Source: Streptomyces corallincola (GTDB lineage: Bacteria; Actinomycetota; Actinomycetes; Streptomycetales; Streptomycetaceae). Taken from it: a DNA stretch of 64,000 bases. Both the position numbers and the translations under genes were made by a program. The DNA lies in assembly GCF_019104725.1 (NCBI RefSeq), contig NZ_JAHRXF010000029.1:1-64000 (forward strand). The letters are read 5' to 3'. The notes under the pieces are model-generated. The model did not search any database. It saw only the letters and a list, made by a program, of their open reading frames with translations, and was not told the origin of the DNA. Within the stretch, counting starts at the first letter, position 1. Each line of letters opens with the position of its first letter. Below are positions 8,220 to 16,584 of the stretch, one piece after another.

Positions 8220-8894
8220 GTGAGAAGCAGCGGCGACGGTACGGCTGGGGGCGCCCCCGGACGAGGGTTCGGGGAGAGCGGTCCGTACCCTCCCCCCGGT
8301 TCTCAGCTATTCGCCGGGCGGCCGTACGCCCAGGCGGGCAGCTCGGCCGAGCGTGTCGCGCAGCGGCCCACGGCCCTGCCGCAGGGCGGCGACGAGGTGT
8401 CCGAGGAGATCGGTTACCGGGGTCCCACGGCGTGCGCGGCGGCCGGTATCACCTACCGCCAGTTGGACTACTGGGCGCGTACCGGGCTGGTCGAGCCGAG
8501 TGTGCGCTCGGCGCAGGGGTCCGGCACCCAGCGGCTCTACAGCTTCCGGGACGTGGTCGTCCTCAAGATCGTCAAGCGGTTCCTGGACACCGGGGTCTCG
8601 TTGCAGAACATCCGGACCGCCGTGCAGCATCTGCGTGAGCGCGGGTTCCGTGATCTGGAGCGCGTGACGCTGATGAGCGACGGCGCCACGGTCTACGAGT
8701 GCACCTCGCCCGACGAGGTGCACGCGCTGCTCCAGGGCGGCCAGGGCGTGTTCGGGATCGCGGTCGGCGTGGTGTGGCGGGACGTGGAGAGCGCGCTGTC
8801 CCAGCTGCACGGGGAGCGGGTGGACACCGGGGAGACCCTGGTCGGTCACAACCCCGCCGACGAGCTGGCCAGGCGGCGCAACCGCGCGGTCTGA
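8220..8894 (+). CDS. MerR-family transcriptional regulator
   Basis: A 224-aa protein. After a Gly/Pro-rich N-terminal stretch of about 65 residues comes a MerR HTH at about 70-140 (ACAAAGITYRQLDYWARTGL, then LYSFRDVVVLKIVKRF). The C-terminal part continues with alpha/beta structure of unknown ligand. The GTG at 8220 is preceded by GGAGG (8210-8214, 5 nt spacing). The longer frame from 8130 would begin upstream of the promoter. It belongs to the conserved FHA-ftsR-nuclease-merR block; its targets are unknown. Confidence 0.85.
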   Translation: MRSSGDGTAGGAPGRGFGESGPYPPPGSQLFAGRPYAQAGSSAERVAQRPTALPQGGDEVSEEIGYRGPTACAAAGITYRQLDYWARTGLVEPSVRSAQGSGTQRLYSFRDVVVLKIVKRFLDTGVSLQNIRTAVQHLRERGFRDLERVTLMSDGATVYECTSPDEVHALLQGGQGVFGIAVGVVWRDVESALSQLHGERVDTGETLVGHNPADELARRRNRAV

Positions 8895-8950
8895 CCCGCA
8901 GAGAGCGGCCCGGCCGCCGGTTGTCAGTGGTGTGGTGCAGCATCGTAGGT

Positions 8951-10384
8951 GTGAGAAACGCGCCCACGATCCTGCACCTCGACATGGACGCCTTCTACGC
9001 GTCGGTGGAGCAGGCGTCCAAGCCGAGTCTGCGCGGGAAGGCCGTGGTCGTGGGCGGCCTCGGTCCGCGCGGGGTGGTCGCCACCGCCTCGTACGAGGCC
9101 CGCGTCTTCGGGGTGCACTCCGCGATGCCGATGGGCCAGGCCCGCCGCCTCGCACCGAACGCCGCCTATCTGGTGCCGCGTTTCACGCTCTACCGATCGG
9201 TCAGCGAGCAGGTCATGGCGCTGCTGCGGCAGCTGTCTCCGCTGGTGGAGCCGCTCAGCCTGGACGAGGCGTTCGTGGACCTGGAGGCCGGGGGCACGGC
9301 GCGGGACGAGGCGACGGCGCGCCGGGTCGGGGTCGGACTGCGGGCCGGTATCCGCGAGATCACCGGTCTCACCGCGTCCGTCGGTCTCGCCGCCTCCAAG
9401 ATGCTCGCCAAGATCGCCTCAGAGCGGGCCAAGCCGGACGGCCTGGTCGTCATCGAGCCCGGCACCGAACGGGCCCTGCTGGCTCCGCTGCCGGTGCGCA
9501 CCCTGCCCGGCGTGGGCCCCGCCACCGGCGACCATCTGCGCCGGGCCGGGATCACCACCGTGCAGGAGCTGGAGGAGGCCGGGGAGGACGAACTCGTACG
9601 GCTGCTGGGCAGGGCGCACGGGCACGCGCTGTACGCGATGGCGCTGGCCCGCGACGACCGGCCGGTGGTGGCCGAGCGGGAGGCCAAGTCGGTGTCCGTG
9701 GAGGACACCTACGACACGGACATCCACGACCGGGCGCGGGTCGGCTCCGAGGTGCGGCGGCTCGCCGAGCGGTGTGTCACCCGGCTGCGCGGGGCGGGGC
9801 TGTCCGGGCGGACCATCGTGCTCAAGGTGCGCCGGTACGACTTCTCCACCCTGACCCGCTCCGAGACGCTGCGCGGACCCACCGACGATCCCGCCGTGGT
9901 CCGGGAGGCGGCGGCCAGGCTGCTGGAGCAGGTGGACACCACCGGCGGGGTGCGGCTGCTCGGGGTCGGGGTGACGGGGCTCGCGGACTTCACGCAGGAG
10001 GACCTGTTCGCGCAGGCGGCGGGGGAGCGGGCGGCGGAGGCGCCCGCCGAACCCGAACCGGAGGCCGTGCCGCGGGTCTCCGCGGAGCCCGCCGAGCGGC
10101 AGTGGCGGGCCGGGCAGGACGTACGGCACGCGGGGCTCGGACACGGCTGGGTGCAGGGCAGCGGGCTCGGCCGGGTCACCGTGCGGTTCGAGACGCCGTA
10201 CTCCGGACCGGGCCGGGTGCGTACGTTCCGCGGCGACGATCCGGAACTGGAGCGGGCCGAGCCGCTTCCGCTGGTGCCGGAGGAGGACCGGGCGGCGGCC
10301 GGGGCTCAGCTCTCCCCGGTGCCCGCGATCCGGCCGAAGTCGTGGTCGGGGGGCGGGGAGGAGGCGGCCACGTCGAGGCCGTAG
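8951..10384 (+). CDS. dinB: DNA polymerase IV (Y family)
   Basis: A 477-aa translesion polymerase. The palm motif DMDAFYASVE begins at residue 10 and the catalytic SLDEAF carries Asp105/Glu106. A helix-hairpin-helix region follows near 175-200, and the little-finger domain spans about 235-345. The tail beyond residue 360 is Pro/Glu-rich and then forms a small domain not needed for polymerase folding. The start is the GTG at 8951, which has only weak upstream signals; the longer frame back to 8699 overlaps merR and is not credible. The 3' end overlaps the convergent PRC-barrel gene by 79 nt. Confidence 0.92.
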   Translation: MRNAPTILHLDMDAFYASVEQASKPSLRGKAVVVGGLGPRGVVATASYEARVFGVHSAMPMGQARRLAPNAAYLVPRFTLYRSVSEQVMALLRQLSPLVEPLSLDEAFVDLEAGGTARDEATARRVGVGLRAGIREITGLTASVGLAASKMLAKIASERAKPDGLVVIEPGTERALLAPLPVRTLPGVGPATGDHLRRAGITTVQELEEAGEDELVRLLGRAHGHALYAMALARDDRPVVAEREAKSVSVEDTYDTDIHDRARVGSEVRRLAERCVTRLRGAGLSGRTIVLKVRRYDFSTLTRSETLRGPTDDPAVVREAAARLLEQVDTTGGVRLLGVGVTGLADFTQEDLFAQAAGERAAEAPAEPEPEAVPRVSAEPAERQWRAGQDVRHAGLGHGWVQGSGLGRVTVRFETPYSGPGRVRTFRGDDPELERAEPLPLVPEEDRAAAGAQLSPVPAIRPKSWSGGGEEAATSRP

Positions 10385-10677
10385 TGGTGGTAGAGCTGGA
10401 GTTCCTGCTCGGGGGAGAGATGACGGCCGACGCCGAAGTCCGGGGCGTCCTTGATCAGGGCGCGTTCGAACGGGATGCGGAGCGTGCCCTCGACCAGCTC
10501 GCTCGGTTCCAGCGGGACGAACGCGTCGCGGGAGAACAGACCGGTGCGTATCGCCGCCCACTCCGGCACGCCGGTCGCGTCGTCGAGGTACACCTCGTCC
10601 ACGGTGCCGATCTTGGTGCCGTCGCGGTCGAACGCCTTGCGGCCGATCAGGCTGCGCGGATCGATGTCGGTCTGCAC
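10306..10677 (-). CDS. PRC-barrel domain protein
   Basis: A 123-aa protein whose first 85 residues form a PRC barrel (SLIGRKAFDRDG, KIGTVDEVYLDD, PEWAAIRTGLF, FVPL). This small beta-barrel occurs in photosynthetic reaction centres and in RimM. Free-standing actinobacterial copies are often stress-linked, with unknown function. The GTG start at 10677 has GGAGGGAGAGGGA directly upstream. The frame continues further upstream but those residues run into low-quality sequence. Its 3' end overlaps dinB on the other strand. Confidence 0.85.
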   Translation of the reverse strand: MQTDIDPRSLIGRKAFDRDGTKIGTVDEVYLDDATGVPEWAAIRTGLFSRDAFVPLEPSELVEGTLRIPFERALIKDAPDFGVGRHLSPEQELQLYHHYGLDVAASSPPPDHDFGRIAGTGES

Positions 10678-10803
10678 GGTCCCTCTCCCTCCACGTGGTC
10701 GCAACTCGCCCCCAGGCTCTACAAAAGAGCACATTCGTGACGGCGGCCACTCGAAGGCCCGGCTCACGGGCTCGCTGGTAGGCTGGCATCGGCCGCGGAC
10801 CCC

Positions 10804-11000
10804 GTGCGGGAGAGTCCTCCGAGCACGTCGGAGGCGCCGAAGGAGCAAATCCTCCCCGGAATCTCTCAGGCTCACGTACCGCACGGACGAGGTCACTCTG
10901 GAAAGCAGGGCGGGTGTCACGGCTTCCGCTCTCACCGACGGTGAAAACCGGTGCCCCCGCAGGGCCCGGTGAAGCTCTCAGGTTGAGATGACAGAGGGGG
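10804..11000 (+). promoter_or_regulatory. Tandem glycine riboswitch controlling gcvP
   Basis: Two glycine-aptamer copies lie in the gcvP leader. The first runs about 10804-10884, with P1 GTGCGG/CCGCAC and the conserved GGAG-CAA and CTCTCAGG core. The second runs about 10895-10998, with P1 CTCTG/CAGAG and the conserved CTCTCAGGTTGAGATGACAGA tail region. A short linker joins them. Downstream, a stem at 11011-11034 and GGTC...GACC at 11040-11053, just before AGGAGG at 11054-11059, could serve as expression platform. Known relatives switch on glycine cleavage when glycine is high. A TAGGCT -10 box at 10779-10784 may be the promoter. Confidence 0.93.
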
Positions 11001-11068
11001 AGGCCGTCCGGGGACATCCATGCCGTGGTGTCCCTCACAGGTCGTGTCAGACCAGGAGGCCCCCCGCC

Positions 11069-13954
11069 ATGACCGCCCACCGCACTCCGCTCTCCGAGCT
11101 CGAAGCGGGCATCCCCTTCGAACAGCGCCACATCGGGCCCGACCAGGAGGCGCGGGCCAAGATGCTCGCGCAGATCGGCTACGGCTCGCTGGACGAGCTG
11201 ACCGCCACCGCGGTGCCCGATGTGATCAAGAACGCCGACGCCCTGGACCTCCCCGGCGCCCGCACCGAGGCCGAGGTGCTGGCCGAGCTGCGCTCCCTGG
11301 CCGACCGCAACCAGGTCCTGGCCTCCATGATCGGCCTCGGCTACCACGGCACGTTCACCCCGCCGGTCATCCTGCGCAACGTGATGGAGAACCCGTCCTG
11401 GTACACGGCGTACACGCCGTACCAGCCGGAGATCTCCCAGGGCCGTCTGGAGGCCCTGCTGAACTTCCAGACGACCGTCGCCGAGCTGACCGGGCTGCCC
11501 ACCTCCGGTGCCTCGCTGCTCGACGAGGGCACCGCCGCCGCCGAGGCGATGGCGCTGTCCCGGCGCATGGGGAAGAACAAGAAGGGCCTCTTCCTGATCG
11601 ACGCGGACGCGCTGCCGCAGACCATCGCCGTCATCGAGACCCGCGCCGAGCCGACCGGTGTCGAGGTCGTCGTCGCGGACCTCACCGACGGCATCCCGGC
11701 CGACCTCGCCGGGCGCGAGATCAACGGCGTGCTGATCCAGTACCCCGGCGCCTCCGGTGCCGTCCGCGACATCCGCCCGGTCATCGAGCAGGCCCACGAG
11801 CTGGGCGCCCTCGTCACCGTCGCCGCCGACCTGCTCGCCCTGACCCTGCTGGTCCCGCCGGGCGAGCTGGGCGCGGACATCGCGGTGGGCACCACCCAGC
11901 GCTTCGGCGTCCCGATGGGCTTCGGCGGCCCGCACGCCGGTTACATGGCGGTGCAGGAGAAGTTCGCCCGCAGCCTGCCCGGCCGCCTCGTCGGCGTCTC
12001 CGTGGACGCCGACGGCCACAAGGCGTACCGGCTCGCGCTGCAGACCCGTGAGCAGCACATCCGCCGGGAGAAGGCCACCAGCAACATCTGCACCGCGCAG
12101 GTGCTGCTCGCCGTCATGGCCGGTATGTACGCCGTCTACCACGGCCCCGAGGGCCTGCGGACCATCGCCCGCCGCACCCACCGCTACGCCACGCTCATCG
12201 CCGCCGGTCTGACCGCGGGCGGCGTGGAGACCGTGCACGGCGCCTACTTCGACACCGTCACCGCCCGGGTGCCCGGCCGGGCCGCCCACGTGGTCGCCGC
12301 CGCCCGCGACAACGGCGTCAACCTGCGCCTGGTGGACGCCGACCACGTCTCGCTGGCCTGCGACGAGACCACCGACCGGACCGTCGTCGGTTCCGTGCTC
12401 GCCGCGTTCGGCGTGGACGGGGACATCGAGGCGCTGGACGCCACCGCCGAGGACACCCTGCCCGGCGCGCTGCTGCGCACCGACGACTACCTCACCCACC
12501 CGGTCTTCCACGAGCACCGCTCCGAGACCGCGATGCTGCGCTACCTGCGCAAGCTCGCCGACCGCGACTACGCGCTCGACCGGGGCATGATCCCGCTGGG
12601 CTCCTGCACCATGAAGCTCAACGCCACCACCGAGATGGAGCCGGTCACCTGGCCGGAGTTCGGCGCGCTGCACCCCTTCGCGCCCGCCGAGCAGGCCGAG
12701 GGCTACCTCACCCTCATCCGCGAGCTGGAGGACCGGCTCGCCGAGGTCACCGGCTACGACAAGGTCTCCCTCCAGCCCAACGCCGGTTCCCAGGGCGAAC
12801 TGGCCGGACTGCTCGCCGTACGCGGCTACCACCGTGCCAACGGTGACACCGGCCGGACCGTGTGCCTCATCCCGTCCTCCGCGCACGGCACCAACGCCGC
12901 GAGCGCGGTGATGGCCGGTATGAAGGTCGTCGTGGTGAAGACCGCCGAGGACGGCGAGATCGACGTCACCGACCTGCGCGCCAGGATCGAGCAGCACCGC
13001 GACGAACTCGCCGTGCTGATGATCACGTACCCCTCCACGCACGGCGTGTTCGAGGAGCACGTCGCGGACATCTGCGCCCAGGTGCACGACGCGGGCGGCC
13101 AAGTCTACGTGGACGGTGCCAACCTCAACGCCCTGGTGGGCCTCGCCAAGCCCGGTCACTTCGGCGGCGACGTCTCGCACCTCAACCTGCACAAGACGTT
13201 CTGCATCCCGCACGGCGGCGGCGGCCCCGGCGTCGGCCCGGTCGCGGTCCGCTCGCACCTCGCGCCGTACCTGCCCAACCACCCGATGCAGCCGTCGGCG
13301 GGCCCCGAGACGGGTGTCGGCCCGGTCTCGGCGGCGCCCTGGGGCAGCGCGGGCATCCTGCCGATCTCCTGGGCGTACGTCCGGCTGATGGGCGGCGAGG
13401 GCCTCAAGCGCGCCACCCAGGTCGCCGTGCTCTCCGCGAACTACATCGCCAAGCGCCTGGAGCCGCACTTCCCGGTGCTCTACACCGGCCCCGGCAACCT
13501 GGTCGCGCACGAGTGCATCATCGACCTGCGCCCGCTCACCAAGGCGACCGGGGTCAGCGTGGACGACGTGGCCAAGCGCCTCATCGACTACGGCTTCCAC
13601 GCGCCGACCATGTCGTTCCCGGTGGCCGGGACGCTGATGATCGAGCCGACCGAGTCCGAGGACCTGGCCGAGCTGGACCGGTTCTGCGACGCGATGATCG
13701 CCATTCGCGCGGAGATCGACAAGGTCGCCTCCGGTACCTGGTCCGCCGACGACAACCCGCTGCGCAACGCCCCGCACACCGCGCGGGCGCTCGGCGGCGA
13801 GTGGACGCACGCCTACACCCGCGACGAGGCCGTCTTCCCTGCCGGTGTCTCCGTCGCCGACAAGTACTGGCCGCCGGTGCGCCGCATCGACCAGGCCTTC
13901 GGTGACCGGAACCTCGTCTGCTCCTGCCCGCCGCTGGACGCCTACGAGGACTGA
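11069..13954 (+). CDS. gcvP: Glycine dehydrogenase (decarboxylating), P protein
   Basis: A 961-aa single-chain P protein of the glycine cleavage system. It decarboxylates glycine with pyridoxal phosphate and passes the aminomethyl group to the lipoyl H protein. The N-terminal and C-terminal halves are the two homologous PLP-fold units. The PLP lysine is Lys709 in HLNLHKTFC, followed by the glycine-rich HGGGGPG loop. AGGAGG at 11054-11059 supports the ATG at 11069; the frame extends further up only into the riboswitch. gcvT and gcvH are not in the window, so gcvP stands alone under its own riboswitch. Confidence 0.97.
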   Translation: MTAHRTPLSELEAGIPFEQRHIGPDQEARAKMLAQIGYGSLDELTATAVPDVIKNADALDLPGARTEAEVLAELRSLADRNQVLASMIGLGYHGTFTPPVILRNVMENPSWYTAYTPYQPEISQGRLEALLNFQTTVAELTGLPTSGASLLDEGTAAAEAMALSRRMGKNKKGLFLIDADALPQTIAVIETRAEPTGVEVVVADLTDGIPADLAGREINGVLIQYPGASGAVRDIRPVIEQAHELGALVTVAADLLALTLLVPPGELGADIAVGTTQRFGVPMGFGGPHAGYMAVQEKFARSLPGRLVGVSVDADGHKAYRLALQTREQHIRREKATSNICTAQVLLAVMAGMYAVYHGPEGLRTIARRTHRYATLIAAGLTAGGVETVHGAYFDTVTARVPGRAAHVVAAARDNGVNLRLVDADHVSLACDETTDRTVVGSVLAAFGVDGDIEALDATAEDTLPGALLRTDDYLTHPVFHEHRSETAMLRYLRKLADRDYALDRGMIPLGSCTMKLNATTEMEPVTWPEFGALHPFAPAEQAEGYLTLIRELEDRLAEVTGYDKVSLQPNAGSQGELAGLLAVRGYHRANGDTGRTVCLIPSSAHGTNAASAVMAGMKVVVVKTAEDGEIDVTDLRARIEQHRDELAVLMITYPSTHGVFEEHVADICAQVHDAGGQVYVDGANLNALVGLAKPGHFGGDVSHLNLHKTFCIPHGGGGPGVGPVAVRSHLAPYLPNHPMQPSAGPETGVGPVSAAPWGSAGILPISWAYVRLMGGEGLKRATQVAVLSANYIAKRLEPHFPVLYTGPGNLVAHECIIDLRPLTKATGVSVDDVAKRLIDYGFHAPTMSFPVAGTLMIEPTESEDLAELDRFCDAMIAIRAEIDKVASGTWSADDNPLRNAPHTARALGGEWTHAYTRDEAVFPAGVSVADKYWPPVRRIDQAFGDRNLVCSCPPLDAYED

Positions 13955-13963
13955 TCCGCCGTA

Positions 13964-14013
13964 GTGACACAGGGCAGCCCCCGTCCGCACGGACGGGGGC
14001 TGCCCTGTGTCAC
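13964..14013. terminator. Long perfect hairpin between convergent gcvP and mod genes
   Basis: A 23-bp perfect inverted repeat (13964-13986 with 13991-14013) with a 4-nt GCAC loop. It sits 10 nt after the gcvP stop and 8 nt from the stop of the convergent TOBE gene. There is no T-run; such long GC hairpins are usual bidirectional terminators in Streptomyces. Confidence 0.85.
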
Positions 14014-14021
14014 GGGTGCCG

Positions 14022-14441
14022 CTACGCCGTCGCCAGGGAGACCTCGGTGGACTTGATCAGGGCGATCACGTCGGAGCCGACGAAGAGGCCGAGGTCGGTG
14101 GCCGCGTCCCGTGTGATCACCGCCGTCAGCTCCGCCCCGTCGGTGGCGACCTTCACGGACGCCATGACGTCGCCGAGCGCGAGATGGGTGATGGTGCCGG
14201 GGACGTGGTTGCGGATCGACAGGCCCTTGACCTCGGTGGTGGTGAGGGCGATCTCGGTGGACTTCACCAGCGCGCGGACGGTGCTGCCGGGGGCGAGAGC
14301 GAGGTCTTCCACGGCCTCCAGGGTGATGGCGGCCATGAGGTGCTGCCCGCCGTCGAGCCGGACCGAGACCGTGGCCATGACCTCGCCGGTACGGACCTCG
14401 GTGACGGTGCCGGGCAGCTGGTTGCGAATGCTCAGTGTCAT
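14022..14441 (-). CDS. Molybdopterin/molybdate-binding protein with two TOBE (Mop) domains
   Basis: A 139-aa protein made of two tandem TOBE/Mop repeats of about 67 residues. Each begins LSIRN-x-x-P-G-T and ends in a KSTE-x-x-L/A strand. Such Mop-type proteins bind molybdate as oligomers and act as an intracellular Mo store or buffer. It is the last gene of the minus-strand mod cluster, 26 nt after modC. The ATG at 14441 is preferred (GGTGGG 5 nt upstream); the GTG at 14447 would add two residues. Confidence 0.88.
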   Translation of the reverse strand: MTLSIRNQLPGTVTEVRTGEVMATVSVRLDGGQHLMAAITLEAVEDLALAPGSTVRALVKSTEIALTTTEVKGLSIRNHVPGTITHLALGDVMASVKVATDGAELTAVITRDAATDLGLFVGSDVIALIKSTEVSLATA

Positions 14442-14467
14442 GGGCACCCACCGTAGAGTGCGCGCGG

Positions 14468-15562
14468 TCAGGCCGGATAGGCGTGCGTCTGCGTCGCCTT
14501 GACCGTCGCCCAGACAGCGGCGCCCGGCGCGAGTTCCAGTTCGGCGGCGGCGGCCGTGGTGAGGTCGGCGGCCAGGGGGAGTTCACCGGTGAGGTCGGCG
14601 CGGATCTGGTCGCCGTGCGTCTCCAGTCCGCTCACCTCGCAGCGCCACAGGTTGCGGGCGCTGGCGCCGGTCGGCCGGTCGCGGAAGAGGGTGACGGCGA
14701 GCGGCGGGAACGCCACGAACACCGGCCCCGACAACTCCTCCGTCGTGGTGATCGCCGGTCCCGCCGCCAGCCGTACGGTGTGTCCGTCGGCCTCGCCCCG
14801 GTAGAGGTTGAGGCCGACCAGCTGGGCGATGTAGTCGGTGCGCGGGTGGCGGGCGATGTCGGCGGGGGCGCCCTCCTGGACGATCCGCCCGTCCTCGATG
14901 ACGACCAGCCGGTCCGCCAGCACCATCGCGTCGAGCGGGTCGTGCGTGACCAGGACGGCGACCGCCTCGAACTCGGCCAGATGGCGCCGGAGCTGGGCGC
15001 GTACCTCCAGGCGGGTACGGGCGTCCAGCGCGGCCAGCGGCTCGTCCAACAGGAGCAGCCGGGGCCGGGTGGCGAGGGCGCGGGCGACCGCGACCCGCTG
15101 GGCCTGCCCGCCGGACAGCCGACGCGGCTTGGCGCCCGCGTGCGCGGCGAGCCCCATCCGCTCCAGCCACCCCGCCGCCTGCTCGCGTGCCTCCGCCTTG
15201 GAGAAGCCCTGGCAGCGCGGCCCGAACGCCACGTTGTCCAGCGCGGTCAGGTGCGGGAACAGCAGGTAGTCCTGGAAGACCACGCCGACCGGACGGGCCT
15301 CCGGCGCGGTCCGCTCCAGCGCGGTGCCGTCGAGCCGGAGATGGCCGTCGGAGAGCGGGACCAGACCGGCGAGGGCCCGCAGCGCGGTTGTCTTCCCGGC
15401 GCCGTTGGGCCCCAGCAGGGCCACGACGTCGCCGGGTGCCGCGGTGAGGCGCACATCGAGGCGGAAGGTGCCCCGGTCCACGACCAGATGGGCGTCCAGT
15501 CCCTGCGCGGCGCCCTCGGACCCGGGCACGAGGGCGGCCCGGCGGGCGTTGGTGTCGGTCAT
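14468..15562 (-). CDS. modC: Molybdate ABC transporter ATP-binding protein
   Basis: A 364-aa ATPase of the molybdate importer. Walker A GPNGAGKTT lies near residue 50, the signature LSGGQAQRVAVARAL near 148, and Walker B LLLLDEPLAALD near 170, followed by a switch histidine in VTHD. The last 70 residues form a TOBE domain (YRGEAD..., then VKATQTHAYPA), which in ModC binds oxyanion and regulates transport. The ATG at 15562 begins a standard ModC N-terminus. The 164-nt gap to modB contains no other gene, so the cluster is probably one operon. Confidence 0.9.
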   Translation of the reverse strand: MTDTNARRAALVPGSEGAAQGLDAHLVVDRGTFRLDVRLTAAPGDVVALLGPNGAGKTTALRALAGLVPLSDGHLRLDGTALERTAPEARPVGVVFQDYLLFPHLTALDNVAFGPRCQGFSKAEAREQAAGWLERMGLAAHAGAKPRRLSGGQAQRVAVARALATRPRLLLLDEPLAALDARTRLEVRAQLRRHLAEFEAVAVLVTHDPLDAMVLADRLVVIEDGRIVQEGAPADIARHPRTDYIAQLVGLNLYRGEADGHTVRLAAGPAITTTEELSGPVFVAFPPLAVTLFRDRPTGASARNLWRCEVSGLETHGDQIRADLTGELPLAADLTTAAAAELELAPGAAVWATVKATQTHAYPA

Positions 15563-15726
15563 CGGTGAACGTCCAGCGGGGTCTCGGCGGGGCGGCGGGG
15601 TCGGGCTGGGGCGGGACGGTGTGCGGGGGAGGGTCCGGTGCGGGTGGCGGGCGCGGCCGTCGGGTGTTCGCCGGGCGCCCGTCGCGTCGTACGCCTTCGA
15701 TGGTCCCGCATACGCGCCCTCCCGCG

Positions 15727-16584
15727 TCAGGAGCCGGTCAGCCAGCGGTCGCGGAGGGCGGCCAGGACGGTGATCGACACGGCCAGCAGGACCAGGCTGA
15801 GGGCGATGGCGGCGTCCGGGTCGTTCTGCAGCGCGAGGTAGACGGCGAGCGGCATGGTCTGCGTACGGCCCGGGAAGTTCCCGGCGAAGGTGATGGTCGC
15901 GCCGAACTCGCCGAGCGCGCGGGCCCAGGCGAGCACCGACCCGGCGGCGATGCCGGGCGCGATCAGCGGCAGGGTGACCCGGCGGAACGCGGTGAACCGG
16001 GACGCGCCCAGTGTCGTGGCCGCCTCCTCGAAGCGCGGGTCGGCCGCCCGCAGGGTGCCCTCGACGCTGATCACCAGGAACGGCATCGCCACGAACGCCT
16101 CGGCGATGACGACGGCGGTGGTGGTGAACGGCAGCGTGATCCCGAACCAGGAGTCGAGCAGTTGTCCCACGACACCGTTGCGGCCGAGGGCGAGCAGCAG
16201 GGCGACACCCCCGACGACCGGCGGCAGCACCAGCGGGAGGGTCACCAGGGCGCGGACCAGGCCCCGGCCGGGGAAGTTCGTCCGGGCCAGCAGCCAGGCC
16301 AGCGGGACGCCCAGGACCAGACTGACGGCGGTCGCGGCCGTGGCGCTCAGCAGGGAGAGCCGCAGCGCGGCCCACACCTCGGAGCTGGTGAGCTGGTCGG
16401 GCAGGGTCGCCCAGGGGGCGCGGACCAGCAGGGCGAGCAGCGGCAGCAGCAGGAAGGCGAGCGCCACCAGGCCCGGCACCAGCAGCGGCAGCGGCACCCC
16501 GCGGCGGCCCGCGCGCACCGGACGGCGCCGCGGCCGCCCCGGACGGGGGCCGGCCGCGGCGCCGGACTTGTCGAGCGGCGTCAC
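15727..16584 (-). CDS. modB: Molybdate ABC transporter permease
   Basis: A 285-aa inner-membrane permease with six hydrophobic segments and the ABC-permease EAA loop (EEAATTLGASRFTAFRRVTL, about residues 187-206) that docks on ModC. The N-terminus carries an extra 30-residue Arg/Pro/Gly-rich tail. The GTG start at 16584 overlaps the modA stop by 4 nt, showing translational coupling with the binding protein. Confidence 0.92.
   Translation of the reverse strand: MTPLDKSGAAAGPRPGRPRRRPVRAGRRGVPLPLLVPGLVALAFLLLPLLALLVRAPWATLPDQLTSSEVWAALRLSLLSATAATAVSLVLGVPLAWLLARTNFPGRGLVRALVTLPLVLPPVVGGVALLLALGRNGVVGQLLDSWFGITLPFTTTAVVIAEAFVAMPFLVISVEGTLRAADPRFEEAATTLGASRFTAFRRVTLPLIAPGIAAGSVLAWARALGEFGATITFAGNFPGRTQTMPLAVYLALQNDPDAAIALSLVLLAVSITVLAALRDRWLTGS

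Noticed and set aside
9419..13990. 1523-codon minus-strand frame covering dinB and gcvP
   Set aside because: It is antisense to two well-defined enzymes and crosses the riboswitch; an artefact of high GC.
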